Below are positions 16,734 through 26,178 of a DNA stretch of 33,196 nucleotides, piece after piece. The stretch's first letter is position 1; each line of letters begins with the position of its first letter. The DNA comes from Rhizobium subbaraonis (GTDB lineage Bacteria > Pseudomonadota > Alphaproteobacteria > Rhizobiales > Rhizobiaceae), in NCBI RefSeq assembly GCF_900220975.1, contig NZ_OBQD01000018.1:97775-130970 (forward strand). The letters run 5' to 3'. A model generated the notes under the pieces. The model saw nothing but the letters and a program-made list of their open reading frames with translations, made no database searches and was not told where the DNA came from. Made by a program: the position numbers and the translations under genes.

Positions 16734-18602
16734 CTATTCGGCTGCCTCGTCCAGGGCGAGGAAACCGCCCGACTGGCGCGCCCACAGCTCGGCATAGATC
16801 CCGCCCCGCGCCACAAGCTCCGCATGGGTTCCCTGTTCGACGATTCGGCCGCGATCCATGACCACGAGCCGGTCGAGCGCGGCGATGGTGGAGAGCCGGT
16901 GGGCGATGGCAAGAACGGTCTTGCCGTGCATCAGCTTTTCCAGGTTGGACTGGATCGCGGCCTCGACCTCCGAATCCAGTGCCGAGGTCGCCTCGTCCAG
17001 CACGAGAATCGGCGCGTTCTTGAGCATGACGCGGGCGATGGCGATCCGCTGCCGCTGGCCGCCGGAGAGCTTGACGCCCCGCTCGCCAACATGCGCGTCG
17101 TAGCCCTTGCGGCCGCGCTGGTCCTCCAGGCGCAAGATGAACTCGTTTGCCTCCGCCCCGGCGGCCGCCTCGATCATCTCCGCCTCCGTCGCATCGGCCT
17201 TGCCGAAGAGAATGTTGTCGCGGATGGAGCGATGCAGCAGCGCGGTATCCTGGCTGACCATGCCGATGCTGGCGCGCAGCGTCTCCTGTGTTACGGCGGC
17301 GATATCCTGGCCGGCCACGAGGATGCGCCCGCCCTCCAGATCGTAGAAGCGCAGGAGCAGGCTGACGAGCGTCGACTTGCCGGCGCCGGAGCGACCGACG
17401 ATGCCGACCTTCTCGCCCGGCCGAATCGTCAGGGACAGGTCGTCGATCACGCCGGACTGGCGGCCGTAGTGAAAGCGGATGTGCTCGAAGCGGATCTCCG
17501 GCGTCGTGACCACGAGCGGGCGCGCGTCGGGTCTGTCCACCAGCCCGATCGGCTGCGAGATCAGTTCGGCGGAGTTCTGGATCGTGCCGATGTTGCGCAT
17601 GATGTTGTTCAGCTGCGTCATCAGCCGGTTGAGCAGGAAGTTCAGCCGCAGCACCAGCGCCATGGTGAAGGCGACCGCACCCGAGCTGATCGAGGAGGCG
17701 AGCCAGAGATGGATGCAGAGCACGCCCATTGAAACGATCATGATGCCGGACAGGAGCGCCATCGAGGCTCGCACGCCCGTCAGGAACCGGGCGAAGCGTC
17801 TGATGGTCTCCTGGTAGGTCTCGAAGCCTTGCAGCATGTAGCGGTCGTTGACGTCGTCGCGGCCAAAAAGCTTGAGCGTCTGCACGTTGGAATAGGCATC
17901 GACCATGCGGCCGTTCAGCATCGAGGCGGCTTCCGCCGATTCCTTCGAGTGAAAGCGGATGCGCGGCACGAAGAAGCGCGCCAGCAGTGAAAAGACGCCG
18001 ATCCAGACGCAGATGATCGCAGCCAGCCGCAGATCCAGTCCACCGATCAGCACCAGCGTCGAGGCGGCGTAGATCGTCACGAACCAGACGCTTTCCATGA
18101 ACGAGGTGATGACGTCGCCGGTCGCCTGCCCCGCCGACCACACCTTGGTGACGATGCGGCCGGAAAAGTCGTTCTGGAAGAAGGAGAGTGACTGGCGCGC
18201 GACATGGGCATAGGACTGCCAGCGCACCATGTTGTAGAAGCCCTGGGTAATGACCTGCTGGTCGAACAGTGCGGTCAGGAATGTGACGGCGAAACGGACA
18301 AGACCGATCAGCACCAGCATCGCCAGCAGTTCATAGCCGTGTCCGGCGATCAGGCCACTCCAGCCATCCGCAGGCTTCACGCTGGCGAGGATGTCGACGA
18401 CCCGCCCGACGAACCAGAAGGTTGCTGCCTCTATCGCGGCCGTCAATCCGCCGAGGATCAGCATCGCCACGAACGGTCCCGGCGCCTGGCGCACGTAGAA
18501 CCAGGTAAAGCCGATCAGTCCGGACGGCGGGCGCAGGTCCTCTGTCCGCGCGAACGGCTTGATCCAGTTTTCGAAGTAGGAAAAGAGCGCGCGCAGGATC
18601 AT
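16734..18602 (-). CDS. ABC exporter half-transporter (fused membrane domain and ATPase), copy 1
   Basis: 622 residues: an exporter-type membrane domain with six helices (about 40-345) and an ATPase domain (about 370-605). The ATPase domain shows Walker A GRSGAGKST (403-411), Q-loop Gln451, signature LSGGQ (512-516), Walker B ILVLDE (532-537) with the catalytic Glu, and H-loop His568. Such proteins work as homo- or heterodimers in the inner membrane and export lipids, drugs or peptides. The second exporter at 20582-22435 is a clear paralogue with both sites intact. No Shine-Dalgarno is visible before the ATG at 18602. A 12-bp-arm hairpin lies 45-85 bases upstream in the presumed leader. Confidence 0.9.
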   Translation of the reverse strand: MILRALFSYFENWIKPFARTEDLRPPSGLIGFTWFYVRQAPGPFVAMLILGGLTAAIEAATFWFVGRVVDILASVKPADGWSGLIAGHGYELLAMLVLIGLVRFAVTFLTALFDQQVITQGFYNMVRWQSYAHVARQSLSFFQNDFSGRIVTKVWSAGQATGDVITSFMESVWFVTIYAASTLVLIGGLDLRLAAIICVWIGVFSLLARFFVPRIRFHSKESAEAASMLNGRMVDAYSNVQTLKLFGRDDVNDRYMLQGFETYQETIRRFARFLTGVRASMALLSGIMIVSMGVLCIHLWLASSISSGAVAFTMALVLRLNFLLNRLMTQLNNIMRNIGTIQNSAELISQPIGLVDRPDARPLVVTTPEIRFEHIRFHYGRQSGVIDDLSLTIRPGEKVGIVGRSGAGKSTLVSLLLRFYDLEGGRILVAGQDIAAVTQETLRASIGMVSQDTALLHRSIRDNILFGKADATEAEMIEAAAGAEANEFILRLEDQRGRKGYDAHVGERGVKLSGGQRQRIAIARVMLKNAPILVLDEATSALDSEVEAAIQSNLEKLMHGKTVLAIAHRLSTIAALDRLVVMDRGRIVEQGTHAELVARGGIYAELWARQSGGFLALDEAAE

Positions 18603-18646
18603 GGCCGAAGATATAGGATGATTCCGCGGCGCGGCAAATTAAAGTT

Positions 18647-18687
18647 CGGCAGGGAAAGGCGCCGCTAGAGGCCCGCTTTCCCTGCCG
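18647..18687. repeat. Long hairpin in the 5' region of ABC exporter copy 1
   Basis: CGGCAGGGAAAG (18647-18658) and CTTTCCCTGCCG (18676-18687) are exact complements separated by 17 bases. On the minus strand it is followed by AACTTTAATTT, which is T-rich, and then by the exporter start 45 bases on. It may act as an attenuator or as a terminator of a leader transcript. Confidence 0.5.
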
Positions 18688-19024
18688 CGAAACGGGCCGC
18701 AGACGCCGTTCTTCAGCCGGAATCGCGGCATTTACGTCGCATTGCACAATAAAATATTCGCATGTGCGAGATAAAATAATCATTCAGAATCATGACGTTG
18801 GCCAATAGTGACACGGATGATCCCGCGCAAACGTACTTGCGCCGCCGGCCCGATTTGACAATAGAAACGGCCGTTCTTGGTTAGATCTACGAAGGATTTC
18901 CTCCCGATCCCCCCGCATTTCATCCAGGTTCGAACTTTGGAAGGCGACGCGTCCCGGCACCGGTCCCCTGGTGCCTCCTCCCCTCATCGCGATCGCCGGT
19001 CACAACGATATCGAGGTCAGTCTC
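18688..19024. other. Divergent regulatory region between ABC exporter copy 1 and the sugar MFS gene
   Basis: No gene is supported here. Bases about 18741-18795 are strikingly AT-rich for this genome. They contain two copies of ATAAAATA (18749-18756 and 18771-18778) flanking an inverted repeat TCGCA-TG-TGCGA (18758-18769), which looks like operator and promoter sequence. On the plus strand TTGACA (18855-18860) is a good -35 box, but the best -10 (TTAGAT) would be 20 bases away. A GGCACC/GGTGCC hairpin (18956-18975) lies close to the MFS gene and covers an upstream GTG. Confidence 0.45.
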
Positions 19025-20305
19025 TTGGTAGCATTGCCAAACAATTCCGCCAATGCGAGCGCCGCTGCTTCTGACGGCACCGCATCGAACCACCGGTTTG
19101 CGCTGATCGCGCTCACCTCCCTGTTCTTCATGTGGGGCTTCATCACCTGCCTGAACGACATTCTCGTCCCGCACCTGCGCAACGTCTTCTCGTTGAACTA
19201 CACGCAGTCGATGCTGATCCAGTTCTGCTTCTTCGGCGCCTATTTCCTGGTGTCGCTGCCGGCGGGCGCGATCGTCCGCCGCATCAGCTACAAGGGCGGA
19301 ATCGTGCTCGGCCTCGTGATCGCCGCGATCGGCTGCGCGCTGTTCGTGCCCGCCGCCTCCTACCGCACCTATTCGCTTTTCCTCGGCGCGCTGTTCGTGC
19401 TGGCAAGCGGCATCACCCTCCTCCAGGTTGCGGCCAACCCCTACGTGACGGTGCTCGGACCGCCGGATACCGCCGCAAGCCGCCTGACCATGACGCAGGC
19501 GTTCAACGCGCTCGGGACGACGCTCGCACCGATGTTCGGCGCGCTTTTGATCCTCGGCAGCGCCGCCGCCGCCACCGCCAACATGTCGCCCGAGCAGATC
19601 GACGCCCTGAAAACGGCCGAGGCTGCCGCCGTCAAGATGCCCTATATGGGCCTTGCCGGCGCCTTCCTGCTTCTGGCCGCGGTCTTTGCAGCTCTGAAGC
19701 TGCCGCGGGTGGATGCGTTTGAGGAAGTGGCACCGATCACCGACACCGGTTCGGCCTGGAGCCACCGCCATCTCGTCCTCGGCGCGATCGGCATCTTCCT
19801 CTATGTCGGCGCCGAGGTCAGCATCGGCAGCTTCCTGGTCAACTTCTTCGGCGAACAGTCGATCGCAGGCATGCCGGAGGCCGAGGCCGCCCACTACGTC
19901 GCCTACTTCTGGGGCGGCGCCATGATTGGCCGCTTCATCGGCGCCGTCGCCATGCGCTACATCGACGACGGCAGGGCCCTGGCCTTCAACGCCGCAGTCG
20001 CCATCCTGCTGTTGCTGGTGACGGTCTTCACCTCCGGCAGCCTTGCCATGTGGGCGGTGCTCGCGATCGGCCTCTTCAACTCGATCATGTTTCCGACGAT
20101 CTTCTCGCTCGGCCTCTACGGCCTTGGGCGCCATACCAGCCAGGGCTCCGGTATCCTGTGCCTGGCGATCGTCGGCGGCGCCATCGTGCCCGTTGTCATG
20201 GGCGCGCTCGCCGATACCATCGGCATCCAGCACGCCTTCCTGCTGCCGGTGCTGTGCTACGCCTACATAGCCTACTACGGCCTGAAGGGCCACAAGCCGA
20301 CCTGA
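19025..20305 (+). CDS. FucP/GluP-family sugar MFS transporter
   Basis: The 426-residue product has 12 hydrophobic segments and the motifs of the fucose/glucose-galactose permease family. These include [19 protein letters not shown] (about 35-53), [29 protein letters not shown] (about 140-152), [13 protein letters not shown] and [10 protein letters not shown]. These are inner-membrane sugar:H+ symporters. The start is uncertain. TTG at 19025 has GAGG eight bases before it; a GTG at 18971 has no Shine-Dalgarno and lies inside a hairpin. The gene lies between two oppositely oriented ABC exporter genes. No sugar catabolic gene is nearby, so the substrate (glucose, galactose or fucose) is not settled. 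Confidence 0.88.
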   Translation: MVALPNNSANASAAASDGTASNHRFALIALTSLFFMWGFITCLNDILVPHLRNVFSLNYTQSMLIQFCFFGAYFLVSLPAGAIVRRISYKGGIVLGLVIAAIGCALFVPAASYRTYSLFLGALFVLASGITLLQVAANPYVTVLGPPDTAASRLTMTQAFNALGTTLAPMFGALLILGSAAAATANMSPEQIDALKTAEAAAVKMPYMGLAGAFLLLAAVFAALKLPRVDAFEEVAPITDTGSAWSHRHLVLGAIGIFLYVGAEVSIGSFLVNFFGEQSIAGMPEAEAAHYVAYFWGGAMIGRFIGAVAMRYIDDGRALAFNAAVAILLLLVTVFTSGSLAMWAVLAIGLFNSIMFPTIFSLGLYGLGRHTSQGSGILCLAIVGGAIVPVVMGALADTIGIQHAFLLPVLCYAYIAYYGLKGHKPT

Positions 20306-20344
20306 GGGTCGGCCGGACGACACAGCCGTAAAGGCCAAAACCGC

Positions 20345-20381
20345 GCAAACGGCGCGCTCCGACCCGGGGCGCGCCGTTTGC
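20345..20381 (+). terminator. Terminator-like hairpin after the sugar MFS gene
   Basis: GCAAACGGCGCGC and GCGCGCCGTTTGC form a perfect 13-bp stem around an 11-base loop, 40 bases after the stop. There is no T run. Confidence 0.55.
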
Positions 20382-20406
20382 ATTCGGGAACAGCCGCACC
20401 CCCCCC

Positions 20407-20532
20407 CTCACCGTCAGACCGGACCTGATCCGGTGTCCAGCATCGCCGCATCCGCGGCGCAGGAAACGTTTTATCGCGCAAGGACTTGCGCGGCTGGACG
20501 CCGGCTCCAGGCCGGCATGACGACAAGGTGAG
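20407..20532. repeat. Intergenic inverted-repeat element, about 126 bp (REP/RIME-like)
   Basis: The left end begins CTCACCGTCAGACCGGACC and ends in GGTGTCCAGC. The right end, read in reverse complement, begins CTCACCTTGTCGTCATGCC and ends in GGCGTCCAGC, so the two arms of about 35-40 bases are imperfect complements. Inside are two smaller hairpins, GCCGC-ATCC-GCGGC and CGCGCAAG-GA-CTTGCGCG. This nested layout is typical of non-coding mosaic repeats spread through rhizobial genomes. It sits between the sugar MFS gene and the end of ABC exporter copy 2. Confidence 0.6.
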
Positions 20533-20581
20533 GGCTTGGCACCGATTTCACCCAGTTCTGCTCCACTGCCGCCTCGCCCTT

Positions 20582-22435
<1,854 letters not shown>

Positions 22436-22827
22436 GGTGGCAGTCTCTCCGAAACAACCCCGGAAACGGCGCGGCGCGTTGCGCGGTCACGCATGGGCCC
22501 CGTCGGGGCAACCGGGAAACCGCGATACGGCATAAAGGCCAGTGCACGGTCATTGAAAAACGAAAGTCGGGAAAAGCGTCGAACGCCTAGGCGAGAGCGA
22601 TGGCGATGCCGTCAAGGAGGCGTGGTCGATAAGCTGTATCCATCCGGATGCCTCCCTGTTCTCGCGTTGAAGATGACGTTTGTTACCCTGAATTGCACAT
22701 TTTTGCCAGAGGTCATGCCCAATTTTTCATCGATCCACCGCCACCTGTTGCCCGGCTGGCACAGCGGTCGCACCGATCGTGTCACAGCTCCCCTTTGGCT
22801 GCCGTTCAGTTTGCGCTATGGCAGGGC
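22436..22827. other. Divergent region between ABC exporter copy 2 and trmL
   Basis: This 392-base region holds the exporter leader. On the minus strand these are, in order, a strong ribosome binding site, an 18-codon ORF (22587-22643), and a GCCCC-GTC-GGGGC hairpin (22497-22509) in a GC-rich stretch before the exporter start. On the plus strand towards trmL I see an AT-richer patch (about 22670-22725) that probably holds promoters, but no convincing -35/-10 pair. A weak minus-strand pair, TGGCAA and TAACAA 17 bases apart, lies about 30-70 bases before the small ORF. Confidence 0.4.
22587..22643 (-). CDS. Putative 18-residue leader peptide upstream of ABC exporter copy 2
   Basis: Minus-strand ATG at 22643 to TAG at 22587 encodes MDTAYRPRLLDGIAIALA. 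GGGAGG lies six bases before the ATG, one of the best Shine-Dalgarno sites in the window. It is read in the same direction as the exporter gene, whose start is 151 bases downstream behind a GC-rich hairpin. I do not recognise the peptide. A regulatory upstream ORF (translation-dependent attenuation) is the main reading; a free-standing micropeptide or chance are the alternatives. Confidence 0.4.
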   Translation of the reverse strand: MDTAYRPRLLDGIAIALA

Positions 22828-23289
22828 ATGTCTGACCTTCGCATCGCCCTTTACCAGCCGGATATCGCCGGCAACACCGGCACCATCATGCGGCTCGCCG
22901 CCTGCCTCGGCATGGGCGTCGATATCATCGAGCCTGCCGGCTTTGACATTTCCGACCGCAACCTGAAACGTGCGGGACTGGATTACCTCGCCACGGTCCG
23001 GCTTGTCCGGCACGTGACCTGGGAGCGCTTCGAGGAATGGCGCATCCCTGCCGGCAGGCGGCTCGTGCTCGCCTCGACCAAGGCGGCCCTGCCCTATGTC
23101 GACTTCGAGTACCACGCCGACGATATCATCCTCCTCGGCCGCGAAAGCGCCGGCGTGCCGGACCACGTCCACGACAAGGCGGATGCCCGCCTGCTCATTC
23201 CGATGGTCGACGGCCAGCGCTCCATCAACGTTGCCATGTCCGCGGCGATGATCGCCGGCGAGGCCTTGCGTCAGACGGGCTTCGGCTGA
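22828..23289 (+). CDS. trmL: tRNA (cytidine(34)-2'-O)-methyltransferase
   Basis: The 153-residue SPOUT-fold protein starts MSDLRIALYQPDIAGNTG, with the N-G-NTG segment that opens TrmL proteins. The SAM-binding trefoil-knot motifs LGRESAGVP (about 103-111) and LLIPM-D-QRSINVAMSAAM (about 122-141) follow. It methylates the wobble ribose of certain tRNA-Leu species in the cytoplasm. The ATG at 22828 is the family start; the longer frame from 22648 adds 60 residues unlike any TrmL. Length is normal for the family (about 150-160). It stands alone and diverges from the ABC exporter gene. Confidence 0.93.
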   Translation: MSDLRIALYQPDIAGNTGTIMRLAACLGMGVDIIEPAGFDISDRNLKRAGLDYLATVRLVRHVTWERFEEWRIPAGRRLVLASTKAALPYVDFEYHADDIILLGRESAGVPDHVHDKADARLLIPMVDGQRSINVAMSAAMIAGEALRQTGFG

Positions 23290-23422
23290 GATCGCCTGAC
23301 GCCCGTCCGGAAAGGCCGCCGTCGCCGGCGCAAGTCCGAAAAGGTACAGCTCACGGGAGTTTCTCAGTCGGATTGTGGTTGCCGCCAGGCACCTATGGGA
23401 TACCGCTTTGGCGGGGACTGCT

Positions 23423-23992
23423 CTAGGCGGCATCGTCGTAGACGCTTTCCCAGCGCGCGGCCCGCAGTGCCCTTGCCCACCACAAGAGCCGGTTCACCAT
23501 CACGATCAACGGCCCCTTCATCTGCGACGGACGCATGGGGTTTCCTTCCGAATCGAACTGCGACCACGCATGGGCCAGGCTGACGGTGTCTCGGATGGCG
23601 ACTGCATGCAGCTCGGCGAAAACCAGACGCAATTGCTCCACTGCGCGCAGTCCGCCCGAAACGCCTCCATAGGAAACGAAAGCGACCGGCTTTGCATGCC
23701 ACGGCTTGTAGGTGCTGTCGATCAGCGCCTTCAGCACACCGGGATAGCCGTGGTTGTATTCCGGCACGACGATGATGAAGGCGTCGGCCCGTGCCAGCTG
23801 CATCTCGATTTCCGCGACCGAGCGCGCATCCGGCCCGCTGGCGGTAAAGGTCAGCCGCGCGGGGTCCAAGATCGCGACGTCGAAACCGCTCAAACCCTCG
23901 AGCTCGGACAAGAGCCAGTTCGCCACCGTATCGCAGAAGCGCTCTTCACGCGCGCTTCCATAGATGATCGCGATGCGGATTTTCTCACTCAT
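23423..23992 (-). CDS. NADPH-dependent FMN reductase family protein
   Basis: The 189-residue flavodoxin-like protein starts [21 protein letters not shown] (FMN phosphate loop about 11-20). It has [16 protein letters not shown] (about 77-92) and [18 protein letters not shown] (about 105-122), all hallmarks of this family. It reduces FMN or quinones with NAD(P)H in the cytoplasm. The ATG at 23992 is preferred over the longer frame to 24049, which would run into the promoter. GGAG lies about ten bases before it. Its promoter carries a SoxR box in a 19-base spacer, so it is very likely activated by the divergent soxR product in response to redox-active compounds. Confidence 0.9.
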   Translation of the reverse strand: MSEKIRIAIIYGSAREERFCDTVANWLLSELEGLSGFDVAILDPARLTFTASGPDARSVAEIEMQLARADAFIIVVPEYNHGYPGVLKALIDSTYKPWHAKPVAFVSYGGVSGGLRAVEQLRLVFAELHAVAIRDTVSLAHAWSQFDSEGNPMRPSQMKGPLIVMVNRLLWWARALRAARWESVYDDAA

Positions 23993-24034
23993 GCCTGCAG
24001 TCTCCAACCTGTGTTTCAATCGTGTGGAGACGAT

Positions 24035-24065
24035 GATATAAAACCTCAACCAATATTGAGGTCAA
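24035..24065 (-). promoter_or_regulatory. SoxR-type promoter with 19-bp spacer for the FMN reductase gene
   Basis: On the minus strand TTGACC (24060-24065) and TATATC (24035-24040) are 19 bases apart. MerR-family activators use such overlong spacers, twisting the DNA between -35 and -10. The SoxR box fills the spacer. Confidence 0.75.
24043..24062. promoter_or_regulatory. SoxR-binding site (soxbox)
   Basis: ACCTCAACCAATATTGAGGT has CCTCAA and TTGAGG half-sites separated by six bases, as in the 18-bp E. coli soxS operator. It also ends three bases before the soxR start, so SoxR may repress its own gene. Confidence 0.8.
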
Positions 24066-24532
24066 TGCGGCGGATGAAGAAAGCTCCAGGCAAACAGATC
24101 CCCTTCGAGCTGAGCGTCGGCGAAGTGGCGGCCCGAAGCGGCGTGGCGGTATCGACGCTGCATTTCTACGAGACCAAGGGTCTGATCGAGAGCCATCGCA
24201 ACCGCGGAAACCAGAGGCGCTATCCGCGCTCGATCCTGCGCCGGGTCGCGGTGATCAAGATCGCCCAGCGCACCGGCATACCGCTTTCCGAAATCGCAGA
24301 AGCGCTCTCCGCGCTGCCCCACGACAGGCCGGTTGCCGCTGAAGACTGGCGATCGCTGTCGCAGAACTGGCAGCGGGGCCTCAATGAACGGATCGCCGCC
24401 TTGACCGCGCTGCGCGACCAGCTCGAAGGCTGCATCGGCTGCGGCTGCCTCTCGATGCACGATTGCCCCTTGCGCAACCCCTACGATGAACTTGCCAAGA
24501 CAGGACCGGGTGCACGGCTGATCGACCCCTGA
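24065..24532 (+). CDS. soxR: Redox-sensing transcriptional activator SoxR
   Basis: The 155-residue MerR-family protein has a winged helix ([26 protein letters not shown], about 16-41, with HFYE), a dimerisation helix (about 95-120) and the [2Fe-2S] cysteine set C123-x2-C126-x-C128-x5-C134 ([12 protein letters not shown]). Oxidation of this cluster by redox-cycling compounds switches on target promoters. ATG at 24065 has GAGG close before it; ATG at 24074 is an in-frame alternative. The gene diverges from an FMN reductase gene whose promoter carries the SoxR box. No soxS is present; outside enteric bacteria SoxR usually controls its targets directly. Confidence 0.95.
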   Translation: MRRMKKAPGKQIPFELSVGEVAARSGVAVSTLHFYETKGLIESHRNRGNQRRYPRSILRRVAVIKIAQRTGIPLSEIAEALSALPHDRPVAAEDWRSLSQNWQRGLNERIAALTALRDQLEGCIGCGCLSMHDCPLRNPYDELAKTGPGARLIDP

Positions 24533-24538
24533 ACGCAA

Positions 24539-24565
24539 GAAGCCACGCAAGCGATGCGCGGCTTC
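24539..24565. terminator. Hairpin between convergent soxR and the CNNM/CBS gene
   Basis: GAAGCC-A-CGCA, loop AGCGA, TGCG-C-GGCTTC, six bases after the soxR stop. It may serve both genes, which converge here. Confidence 0.5.
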
Positions 24566-24602
24566 ACAAGATGATCAGTGCTTCGGCTTGGACTTGCGGC
24601 GG

Positions 24603-25886
24603 TCAGGGGATCTTGCTGGCGAGCAGCTTGTCGATCCGGCGCCCGTCCATGTCGACCACCTCGAACTGCCAGCCCTGCGTCTGCACGATCTCGCCGGTGA
24701 CAGGAAGATGCTGCAGCACATCGATGATCAGGCCGGCGACGGTCTGGTAGCCGCGGTTGTCCGGCAGCGACAGACCGAACCGGTCGGCAAGCTCGTCGAT
24801 CGGCATGGAGCCGGAGAGGAGCCAGGACCCGTCGGCGCGCTGGACGGCATAGTCGTCCTCCTCGCCCTCGCCAATGTCCGAGCGGAACACGCCGGCGATG
24901 GCCTCCAGCACGTCCGCGGGCGTCAGCACGCCCTCGAAATGCCCGTACTCGTCATGCACCAGCAACATCGGCACGTCGGAAGAGCGCAATGCCTCGAGCA
25001 CGCGCATGGCGTCCATGCTGTCGGGAATGACCGGCGCCTCGCGGATATAGCTGCGGATATCAAAGGGCGCACCCGAGGCTACCGCGGGCAGGAGCTCGCG
25101 CGTCTGCAGGATGCCCATGACTGATTCGATCCCGTTTTCGCTGACCGGCAGGCGCGAGTGCTGGCTGGTGAAGATCTGCTGGCGAATTTCCGCCGGATCG
25201 TCGCTGAGATCGATCCAGTCGACGTCCTTGCGCGGGGTCATCAGGCCGCGCGCCTCGCGGTCCGAAAAGCGCATCACGCCCGCGATCATGCTCTGCTCGC
25301 CGCTTTCGATGACGCCGGCTGCTTCCGCTTCGGCCATGACCGCCTTGATTTCCTCGTCGGTCACTACGCTTTCAGGCGCCTCATGCAGCCCCATGATGCG
25401 GAAGATGAGCCGCGTCGAACCGTCGAGCAGCCAGACGAAGGGCCCACCGATCTTGGACAGCAGCGACATCATCGGCGCCACGTTGCAGGCGAAACGCTCC
25501 GGATTGCGGAGCGCGATCTGCTTGGGAACCAGTTCGCCGACGACGACGGAAAGGTAGGTGATCAGCGTGATGACGATGCCGTAGCCGAGCGGGCCTGCAA
25601 GCCACACCGGTACGTTGGAATCGCGCAGGATCTCGCCGAGGCGCTCGCCGAGCGCGGCACCCGAGACCGCGCCCGCCAGGATGCCGACCAGCGTGATGCC
25701 GATCTGGACGGTGGAGAGGAATTTTCCCGGATTGTCGGCAAGCCTGATGGCCGTCTCCGCTCCGCGCCGCCCCTGGGCAGCCATCGTTCTCAGGCGGACT
25801 TTCCGCGAAGAGACGATCGAGAGTTCCGAGAGAGCGAAAATTCCATTGATGACGATAAGAAGAAATGCAATCGCAAGTTCGAACAA
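24603..25886 (-). CDS. CNNM (DUF21)/CBS/CorC-domain membrane protein, HlyC/CorC family
   Basis: 427 residues: a CNNM/DUF21 membrane domain (about 1-185, with LLIVINGIFALSELSIVSSRKVRL), a CBS pair (about 200-325, with LMTPRKDVDWIDLSDD) and a CorC_HlyC domain (about 340-425, with YQTVAGLIIDVLQHLP). The family is linked to Mg2+/Co2+ transport and is often misnamed hemolysin. The start is TTG at 25884-25886, with no clear Shine-Dalgarno. The frame stays open upstream, but no ATG or GTG occurs in it, and homologues start at this point. It is convergent with soxR. The 292 bases after its start hold a large inverted repeat and no gene. Confidence 0.88.
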   Translation of the reverse strand: MFELAIAFLLIVINGIFALSELSIVSSRKVRLRTMAAQGRRGAETAIRLADNPGKFLSTVQIGITLVGILAGAVSGAALGERLGEILRDSNVPVWLAGPLGYGIVITLITYLSVVVGELVPKQIALRNPERFACNVAPMMSLLSKIGGPFVWLLDGSTRLIFRIMGLHEAPESVVTDEEIKAVMAEAEAAGVIESGEQSMIAGVMRFSDREARGLMTPRKDVDWIDLSDDPAEIRQQIFTSQHSRLPVSENGIESVMGILQTRELLPAVASGAPFDIRSYIREAPVIPDSMDAMRVLEALRSSDVPMLLVHDEYGHFEGVLTPADVLEAIAGVFRSDIGEGEEDDYAVQRADGSWLLSGSMPIDELADRFGLSLPDNRGYQTVAGLIIDVLQHLPVTGEIVQTQGWQFEVVDMDGRRIDKLLASKIP

Positions 25887-26062
25887 GCGGTGTTCGCCGG
25901 ACGCATTGATCGAACCGGCACCTTTCTGCTGTTTCAGATGGCGGCAACTTAGGGGCCGGCAGGGCCGCGGTCAATGTGTCGCGTACCGGCCGGGCAACGA
26001 ATTGTGGCGGGCATGGCGATGAGGGCCATGGGCGGCGCGGACGCGGTTGCGCCTGCAGTTCG

Positions 26063-26107
26063 CTTCGACACAGGCCGGCCCACGCAAGGGAGCGGCCTGC
26101 GTCGAAG
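26063..26107. repeat. Long inverted repeat between the CNNM/CBS gene and the orphan binding-protein gene
   Basis: CTTCGAC-A-CAGGCCG (26063-26077) and CGGCCTG-C-GTCGAAG (26093-26107) pair over 15 positions with one mismatch, around a 15-base loop. A 12-bp palindrome CCTCGCGCGAGG (26162-26173) follows close to the end of the binding-protein gene. They may be terminators for the minus-strand binding-protein gene; no T run is present. Confidence 0.5.
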
Positions 26108-26178
26108 GGCATCGCGGTGTTTCGCCGACTCTCCAGCATCCGGAGGGGACACAAGGCCCTCCCTCGCGCGAGGCTACG

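Noticed and set aside
18695..18750. Short leader ORF (MRRKCRDSG) before ABC exporter copy 1
   Set aside because: No Shine-Dalgarno precedes it and it is only nine codons long, so chance is the better explanation.
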